The translations under genes were made by a program, and so were the position numbers. Shown here in pieces: positions 56,669 through 64,000 of a stretch of 64,000 nucleotides of DNA; within the stretch, counting starts at the first letter, position 1; each line of letters begins with the position of its first letter. The notes under the pieces were generated by a model. The model saw only the letters and a program-made list of their open reading frames with translations. It searched no databases and was not told the origin of the DNA. This stretch comes from Brachionus manjavacas (taxonomy: Eukaryota; Rotifera; Eurotatoria; Ploima; Brachionidae): contig JAHQIY010000014.1 of the NCBI GenBank assembly GCA_019054805.1, forward strand, positions 434,001-498,000, given 5' to 3'.

Positions 56669-59600
56669 CTAAATCGAATCTTCATTTGTTTGACCTTCTT
56701 CTTTATGAGAATGTTTGACCATTTCGGTGTATAACTGCGGATTTTTCCGCACTAATTTAAGCGCATATTCGCTAAGAGTCTTGACACTTAGTTGACAGAG
56801 ATCAATTTGAATTATTGGCTTAATAGCGCTTAGCAAACTTCTGAATAAAGATGGAAAAGCTAGTTCCTGTTGAGCAAGTAATTGTTTCATTCTTTGTCTT
56901 TCCTTAGGCGCTTCGAAACAAGCAGGACAATTTTCAGTGATTATCGGAAAATGATTTCCTTCCGCAAACGACCTGAGGTCTTTTTCGCGCACATAAACAA
57001 ATGGTCTGATGATCTTTAAATCACCGTCCTCATTCTGATAAGCTGCTTTCATCGACCACAATTTTCCATTGTAAAAAATTGACATCATGAAGCTTTCAGT
57101 AAAATCGTCCAGATGCTGTCCCAACGCCAAAATGTTAAAGCCGTTTTGTCGGGCTGCGTGGTATATTCGACCTCGCTTCATTCGACTGCAAAAGCTACAT
57201 ATTGATGCACATTCGTATGGCAAGTTTTCCGCAGTTTCCAAAATAGCTAACATTTAAAAATTAAAAATTAAATATTTTCATTAATAAATTTTTATTAATT
57301 AATTAGATTACTTTGTTCTTCATAAAAATATGGGACATTAAGTTCAGCCAAATATTGCTTTAAAGAGCTAGGATTGTAAGCTGATGTCTTTGGGTCAACA
57401 GTGACAGCTCCGAATTCAAAATTGATGTTCTATTAGAAAAAAATTCTTTAAATTTAAAAAAAAAAATTTTTAAAGTTGGATGAAAAATTTTTTTTTTAAG
57501 TAAAATTTTTTTCATAAAATATTTCAAAATGATTCTCACCTTGGATCTGGCAACAAATTGATATTGTCTAATGGCATGTAATAGAGACATTGAATCTTTT
57601 CCGCCTGACAAGCACACTAAGACTCTGTCACCATTGTTGATCATGCTAAATTCTTTTAAAGCTTCCACAAATGGTTTAAAAATGCTTTTTGGTGGTGAAT
57701 GCCACTCATGTTTATAACTTTCTTCACCATTCTGTGTTTGTTTTTTTTTCAATCTAAGCTTGCACACAAAATCAGAATTTAGTGTCTCATCTCCATTGGA
57801 ATCACTATTTTTATCCATCTGGTTCTTTTTATACATATTAATAGACTTAGAATAGTTATGTTTTTCCTCCACATTTTGCCTGACTTGATCCCGAATTAAT
57901 TTCACATATTGATCTAATTTTTCATGCGCAAAATAAGCGTCCGCGTGTTCTCTGTACGACAAGGAAAATTTTTTTTTGCCATTTTTTTCCACTCTGTAAA
58001 CTTGGTCCAAATCAGCATCAAACAAGTACCTACGAGGCATAAATGGTGGCACGTATACCTCATTATTATACAACGATTTGTTATCATGCAAAATACCATA
58101 AGCTTCACTGGCAAGCAAAAACCAGCGCAGCTTTGACGCTTCCTCGCCAAAAATAAGTCTTTGATCCGATATTTGAAGAGTAATCTTTTAAAAAAATGCT
58201 TTAAAAAACAAAAAATTTCTTTAGTTTTTATTACTTTGACTCCTTCCAAAGCTTTATTTGCCAAGCTTATACATTCCTTTAAATAATTGACTTAAAAATG
58301 ACAAATAAAAAAAGCAGAATCAGTACTTGATCACTGATGGGACAGTTTTGTTCCGAGTGAGCTATTCTTTGGTTATAATTGAAACATCCATTTTTGTAAT
58401 TGATGTTTGATAGCCACTTTCGGTCTTTGAATACCTGAAAATTTCGGTGTCTAAACTCAGCTGTTTGCAGGTTACAGATATAATGTGGTAAAAATTTCCA
58501 TCCATGTTCGCACACAAATTTAATGGCGTCAAGAACAAAATCCACTTTAGACTCTTGGAAAAAAAACGGCAAATTAAAGCGTGTAAAGCCAGGTCTGAGC
58601 ATCTCAGACTTGGTAGTATCGTGCCCAATTCTCAAGTGATGACGATCGATCCTTTCATCCTGGATCAAAATTTCCTCATAGGCTTTGGCCATTTCAAAGC
58701 TAAGACCCATTATGTACTGAGAATAGGGACCGGCGCATGCACAGCCCGATCGAGTCTGTATGCCGAACAAATCATTAAGCAGCGAAGTGACAAAATTTGG
58801 ATGCAAAAATAAGCCGGTTTGTTCATGCTGAATCAAGAATGAAAATATTCCCAAACGACGCACACTCAAACTTCCCAGAACTATCAAATTTGGAATTTTG
58901 GCAAAAAACTCAATTGCTTTTCTTAATTAAAAAAATCATCTATTTTTGTTCAAAATTTAAATATTTTCTCCAACTTAGACGAAAAATATCCAAAATAAAG
59001 TTCACGAAATTCAAAACTTTAGTGCTATCTGAATTTCACATTTTTGACTCAAAATTCGTAATCTACGCCCTCAAAAACCCCAAAGAAAATTTTTTTTGAA
59101 GGGGGCAAAAAAAAAATTTTTTACACCCAGGGTTCCAAAAATAGCAATCCCTTGAAAAAGTTGTTGTTCTTTAAGACTCAAAATCTCAAAGATAAAACTT
59201 GAATATACTAAAAAAGTATTTATATTCTGAAAGAGCATAAAATTCTCTTCATGCTAATGTAATTTAGAAGAAAAAAAAAAGTGTGGCGGTTTTTGTTGGC
59301 TTAAAAAAGGAAAAAAGGTGTTTTTTCTGGTTTAAATCGTATCTCCTCCGAGGGATCAATTATGACCCGATTTTTTTTTTTTTTAAATCTAGACAAAATT
59401 CTGAACAATTCTATGGTTTTACTTTTTTATTTTATTGCTTTTTTATTTTTCTTAAAAAATGTCTTCAAATCATGTGATAATTAACAAATTTGTATATTAA
59501 TATTCTATTGATATTTTTTTTCTAAATTTTACTAAAAACTTTTCTAAGTATAAATAAAATTTAGTGAAAAATGCCTAAAAAATCAAAATATAATCAATCT

Positions 59601-61968
59601 CGTGTTAATAACCTTGGAGTTTTCGGCCAAAAAAAAATTTATTGAAGAGGATGAAGATGATCATAAAATTAAGACGATCATATGGAAATATACGTTGAAC
59701 CCGATATAAATAATAATTACCATGATTTTTTTATTTCATCCGAATCTGAAGAATCCTATAGAAGGTCTTTGGCTACTTTTTTAATCAAAAATTTTTATCA
59801 ATTAGAAATTTGTAAAATTACCTATTTTGGTTAGATTATTTTAGAAAAATTTTTGATTTTTTTTCAAAGCTGTGAATTAAAAATAATTACCTAAAATTAA
59901 TTTTAATTAATTAGTTTTTGATTATAATTAATCCTAATTCGTAAAAGAAAAAGATCGACTTATTAATAAAACTTATTTTTAAGATTTCTTTATTCTTTCA
60001 AAAATTTATGCATCCTCTTCCTGACATTAAGTCCTAATTGTCTTGTTATTTTTTAAAAATTAAATTTTCATTTTTTTTTAATAACGAAGATATAATCATC
60101 CCAACCTGACCAGGAGTCATCCCAAAATTATGTTTATAAAAAAGATATCTTAATGAAAATATGAAGCGAATTTTTTTTTTCTAAGATTGTAAAGCATCAA
60201 AGTTAATCAGACCCTTTAAATATTTAATTATCATTTATTTTTAACAAAAATATAGTTCGGGTTATACCCTGGCAGTTTGGAATGGATCTTAGCCCTTCTT
60301 TTCAGCCAATTTTTTTTAGTTCATACTTTAAAAAAAATTATTAAAGTTAGAATAGAATTTTTTTTTAATGAGGCAGAAAATAGAAATTGAGAGATTTCTA
60401 AAGAAAAACAAATAAAATTTGTTAATTTTTTTTTTAATTTTTTTTAATTAAATTTTTATGTTAAAAACACTAGGTACAGATTTTTAAAAAATTTTTGCGA
60501 ATTTTAATGAAAATTAAGAATCAAAAAGTAAAAAACTCTTTTTTACTTTTGCGATTTTACACAAAATTACCGGAAGTTTACTCCAATTGAAAAATTTTCA
60601 AAAAATTTTTGTAAAATCAATTTTAAAAAACAGTGCTGAAAATCAACTTGAAAGCCTTGATTTGAAGCAAATTTTTTTGAAGAAAAATAAATAATTATTG
60701 AAATTTAAAATATTGTTTTAAATATTCTCTTACCAAATTACCTCAGACCGCCAATATGAAGTTCTTAATCTAATTTGAAATTATTCTTTACAATTTTTTT
60801 AAAAGAAAAAGATAAATATAAAAATTCGATATTTAATCTTTGATAAAATTATAATCTTTATATTATTTGATAGATAAAAAATTAAAGAAATAGTAAACTT
60901 TTTTTACTTTGTGTAGGAGTCTTCTTTGTTTATAATGGTGTCGATTCCGATGGCGTTTTTGAGCTGAAAAACAAGTCCAGCACGGATTGATTCGACAATT
61001 GCCGGTGTGCCTCCCTCTTCCCTCATCTCGTCATTTTTCAGATAGCGGTGATCAGTTTTGGTCACGTAAAAAACAGTTCCACCACCACATCCATCCGGCA
61101 CACTATTTACGAACAATTTTTTTTTAGCTATCAAAATTCCGGGCGTCTGTGGTCCGCCAACAAATTTGTGCACTGACAAAAAAATTGCGTCTTTGTGCGC
61201 CAATTCTTTGTCTTCTTCATAGGATACAAATGGGTTCATGTTGATGTCAACATGAGGTGCCGCAGACGCATAGTCCCAAAAAGACAAAAAGCCATATTTG
61301 TGCAATAAAATGGTAATTTTTTCTGAATCAGACAAAATGCCTGTGATGTTGGACGCAGCGCTGAAGCTCCCAATGCGCACTCTCCGGTCATATTGGTACT
61401 GTTCTAGCTTAGACTGCAAATCACCGAGGTCTATGGAACCACACTCGGTCTCGTTAATGAATACCACCTCTGCTAAAGCCTCTCGCCATGGAAGCAAATT
61501 TGAGTGGTGCTCGTATGGAGAAACAAAAACTACCGGCGGTTCGCTCAACTCCAGAGCGTTGAGCAATTTGTTCACTGCACCAGTGGTGCCTGAGGACACG
61601 AAAACAACCAAGTCGTGCTCACTGGCATTCACACAATTGCGGATGATGTCTCTAGCTTCCTGGCGAAACAGGGTTGTTTGAAGACTGGTCACTGTACTAG
61701 TGGTGTGAGTGTTGCCATAGTCCGGAAGCACTTGGGACTGAATGAAGTCTTCTATGAAGCTGAGCGAGCGACCGCTAGCTGTGTAATCACAATAGACCAC
61801 TTTACGATGCCCAAAAGGCGATAGAAACTCCTCATTGCCTCCAATCTCTGATTCGGATATCAATTTTAGCAAAGCTTGTGGGTCTTTTTCACCAGTTGGC
61901 TCCTCGTCTTGGTCTTTAGATGGCAAATCGTAAAAAATACGATCTGCGTGAGATTTTTTGTTTGCCAT
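56669..61968 (-). CDS. Fusion: class-V aminotransferase/cysteine desulfurase + TtcA-type tRNA thiolase, 1012 aa
   Basis: Six minus-strand exons (61968-60908, 58921-58327, 58276-58235, 58184-57540, 57429-57312, 57246-56669) join in frame. Residues about 35-550 form a PLP enzyme of the cysteine desulfurase group: CDYTASGRSLSFIE, YGNTHTTST, SSGTTGAVNKLL, EHHSN (H154), D232 in FWDYASAAPH, Schiff-base Lys K268 in SVHKFVGGPQTPG, and the Cys loop TRSGCACAGPYS (Cys414/Cys416, candidate persulfide carriers). Residues about 560-1012 form a TtcA-like adenylating thiolase: PP-loop SGGKDS (759-764), TVDPKTSAYNPSS, VPYFYEEQ, CxxC at 837/840 (ICSFCSRMKRG) and a third site CPAC at 927/930. In bacteria TtcA makes 2-thiocytidine at tRNA position 32 with a Fe-S cluster and a desulfurase. 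One polypeptide could thus take sulfur from cysteine and deliver it to RNA. No targeting peptide is evident. Intron 1 is 2 kb. Confidence 0.9.
58922..60907 (-). other. Intron 1 of the fusion gene (2 kb) with transposon debris
   Basis: Joins the two halves of the aminotransferase domain (phase preserved: AA|A). On the plus strand at about 59571-59820, fragments MPKKSKYNQSRVNNLGVFGQ, then EEDEDDH and YVEPDINNNYHDFFISSESE in shifting frames, look like the N-terminal part of a transposon protein. Nothing else was seen. Confidence 0.5.
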
Positions 61969-62150
61969 TATATTTTTTTTTAAAAAGAAAATAATTTTAA
62001 TTTTTGAATATTTATGTTGATTAAAGATCTAAGTGAGGTGGTTGAAAAAAATGTTATTATTGATGTTTTGGCGGGGAAGTTGCCTACGTGTCATTAGATA
62101 GACATGAATAAATGAGAGAGAGGCTGTTATTTAAATAATTTATTTTAGAA

Positions 62151-62402
62151 TTATATTTTTAGATTTGTTGTGGAATCGGAATCGACTAGAGACGCAGTGC
62201 TGGCATTACGTGGCTTTGAGCTGATTGCTCTCAGACTATTTTGAGCTGGTGATAAATGACTGGGTTTTTGCTTCTGTTGAGATTTAAATTGTGAGTTTTT
62301 GCCAATGGGTTTTTTCACTGAGTTCAGCTTGGTCAAAAATTCCTCATTGATTATTTGCTCGTCATTAAGCAATACTGAATAAAATGGCTTGCCATCTGAT
62401 TT
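62151..62402 (-). CDS. 3' terminal exon of an unidentified gene
   Basis: Minus strand; acceptor (AAACTTTTCTTAAAG) at about 62403, then a frame reading KSDGKPFYSVLLNDEQIINE followed by FLTKLNSVKKPIGK and a low-complexity Ser/Lys/Gln tail (SLRAISSKPRNAST...TTNLKI) to a stop at 62151-62153. Richer in G/C than the flanks. A further exon may lie at about 62500-62550 (after TTTTTTTTTAG on the minus strand), but its phase is unclear. I do not recognise the protein; the start is outside or in short exons not resolved. It ends 183 bp upstream of the fusion gene on the same strand. Confidence 0.5.
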   Translation of the reverse strand, partial: KSDGKPFYSVLLNDEQIINEEFLTKLNSVKKPIGKNSQFKSQQKQKPSHLSPAQNSLRAISSKPRNASTASLVDSDSTTNLKI

Positions 62403-62559
62403 TATATCTTTAAGAAAAGTTTATTTAAATACATGCCAGGAAATTAAATGATTTATTTAAATAAATAGACACTAGCATTCAATTTTGCGATGACACATGG
62501 AATTTACGCAAGATTGTAATGAAGCAATTGATGCATTTAGATGCAAAATAACTAAAAAA

Positions 62560-64000
62560 AATGTTGAGCAAGTAAAATTATTTGGTCAGAAAAAAGAATT
62601 TTATTTAGAAAAATAAATTTTTAAACCAAATCTAAAGTACGATTATTTATATTTTTTTTATTGTATACTTAAAAAAATTATCTCTGTAACAAGTAAGCTA
62701 AAAAAATTAAAAAATAATATCGGCGAAATGTTTTCTTGGATCATTAATTGCCTGCATTTTTTTTTAAATTGTAAAAATAACTAAATGACTCAGACTCAAT
62801 TTCGATATACATAATAAAATAAATTTATCATAACTGAAGCAACTTTTAAAAAAAAAAATAATTCAATGATTTAACTTAAATCTTTAGAGATTGAAAATTT
62901 TAGAAAACAAAAAGAATTTTTGTCAACTTTAAAAGAAAATGTGTTTCGAAAGGTTGAGTTAAATAACTTTAAGGGAAATATGACGACCGACAAAAAAATT
63001 AGTCGTTCAAAAGATTATTAATATGGTTTCATTTGATAACAAAATTTGTCTAAAATAATCAAGCAATTAAATTTTATTATATTTAAATATATAGCAATAC
63101 TTTATGAGTGCAAATCATCAGGTACGATCTTTATATGTTTTCACCCATAAAGAAATTGTTTTATTTAAATTTCTATCATAACACATTGAAAAAATATTTT
63201 TTATTTTCTAATTTATAAAAAATTAAACACTTAAAGAAATTTAAATTTTTAAGAGATCTGTTTCCAAAATTTAAGATTTAAAGATATGTTAATTTTAATT
63301 TAAATTTTTTTTATTTTAAAATAACCATATTGAAAGTTAATTGATAAAAAAATTTATTTTACTTAAAAAAAATAAAACCTCTTTTATTTTTTTAAATTCA
63401 TTTCCAAAGAATTTATTATCAATGAATCAAATAAAAAGGATATTTTTTTTAATATAATAAAAAATCATTAAGTAGAAAGTAAAACAATTTTCGGTTTTTT
63501 AAAAAAATTCTGAGCAAAAATAATTATTATTAGCACTAAAAATAATAAAATGAAGACTGGTTTGTTTCAATCTCTTCAAATTGACCAGCTTCAAATTTTC
63601 CAGGAAATCAAAAATTTATGACTGGAATTTTTCAAGAATCTTTTCCTCGTGGTATTTATAATTCTATAATAATTTTTAATTGAGAATTTTATTCATCAAG
63701 AATTTTTTTTCAATAATTTTTATGTTAAATTTGATTTTTTAAATGCGTCAAAAGACATCTCTCCATTTTTTGAATTAAAATTTATTAATATCTATTTTCT
63801 TTATATTTAGTAACGTAATCATCCGAATTGAGTGACATGTCTTTAAAATAGAGTACTCTATTTAGTGACATATTACTCAACACTGTTTAAAAAAAAAAAA
63901 TTAAAATTCAATTATAGTGACATGTAATAAAAAGTGAACACATTTTAAAACTATTAACAATTATTAAATCTTAAATAAAATTCTTTAAAAAATGTAAATT
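62560..64000. other. AT-rich window end, short palindrome and repeat word
   Basis: No gene. At 63846-63863 AAATAGAGTACTCTATTT is a perfect 18-bp palindrome. AGTGACATGT and AGTGACATA words recur at 63832, 63864 and 63919. AGTGACATGTCTTTA is shared with 4031-4045, suggesting the edge of a dispersed element that runs out of the window. Confidence 0.5.

Noticed and set aside
58797-59477. Plus-strand frames over and beside exon 2 of the fusion gene
   Set aside because: Shadows of the minus-strand exon or low-complexity Phe/Lys intronic sequence.
1-64000. tRNA, rRNA, CRISPR array or bacterial operon signals
   Set aside because: Looked for T-loop-like GGTTCGAATCC words, regular spacer arrays and Shine-Dalgarno contexts; none found. 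The window is clearly eukaryotic nuclear DNA.

Overview
The window is very AT-rich (roughly three quarters A/T by eye) and eukaryotic. It carries animal-type genes (integrin alpha, a DEG/ENaC channel, a rhodopsin-like GPCR, a two-pore K+ channel, mitofusin, gamma-tubulin complex component 6) split by short GT-AG introns of about 40-75 nt, with two 2-kb introns in one gene and one in another. Compact genes, tiny introns and strong AT bias suggest a small protostome genome. A monogonont rotifer of the Brachionus type is my best guess, but this is inference from overall character, not a proven assignment.

Layout. 0-10.4 kb: 3' end of an integrin alpha gene (+), an unrecognised intronless membrane protein (+), a foldback repeat, an intronless DEG/ENaC channel (+) and a possible 2OG-dioxygenase-like type II membrane protein (+). 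10.6-16.2 kb is a transposon-rich strip: a LINE 3' tail, a Mutator-like element (MULE) with a perfect 10-bp target-site duplication, a second degenerate MULE, and a LINE whose ORF1 is joined by internal deletion to the end of its reverse transcriptase. That LINE abuts a 269-bp gap-free inverted repeat copied from the end of the mitofusin gene (16.1-18.7 kb, -). 21.0-30.6 kb is a large inverted duplication: a fukutin-like gene (+) and a near-identical but broken copy (-) flank a DUF1647-type putative glycosyltransferase (+) and LINE debris. 35.2-43.2 kb: five-exon gamma-tubulin complex component 6 (+), with a foldback element in intron 2. 43.9-45.4 kb: a third, divergent fukutin-like gene (+). 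45.4-51.2 kb is almost empty apart from one coding-looking orphan exon. 51.3-55.5 kb: GPCR and K2P channel (+). 56.7-62.0 kb (-): one six-exon gene fusing a class-V aminotransferase/cysteine-desulfurase domain to a TtcA-type PP-loop tRNA thiolase. The 3' exon of another gene (-) follows, then AT-rich sequence to the end.

The exons of all spliced genes were joined by hand and stay in frame: mitofusin 763 codons, GCP6 1274, fukutin-like A 500, fukutin-like C 462, DUF1647 protein 395, K2P 427, desulfurase-TtcA fusion 1012. The genes do not form an operon. Related functions do recur: three fukutin-like loci and a putative glycosyltransferase within 25 kb, and several membrane channel and receptor genes.

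The observations I rate highest are the desulfurase-TtcA fusion, the two inverted gene duplications that each lie next to LINE debris, and several foldback elements whose long inverted ends are built from iterated short motifs, one of them a MULE with an intact target-site duplication.
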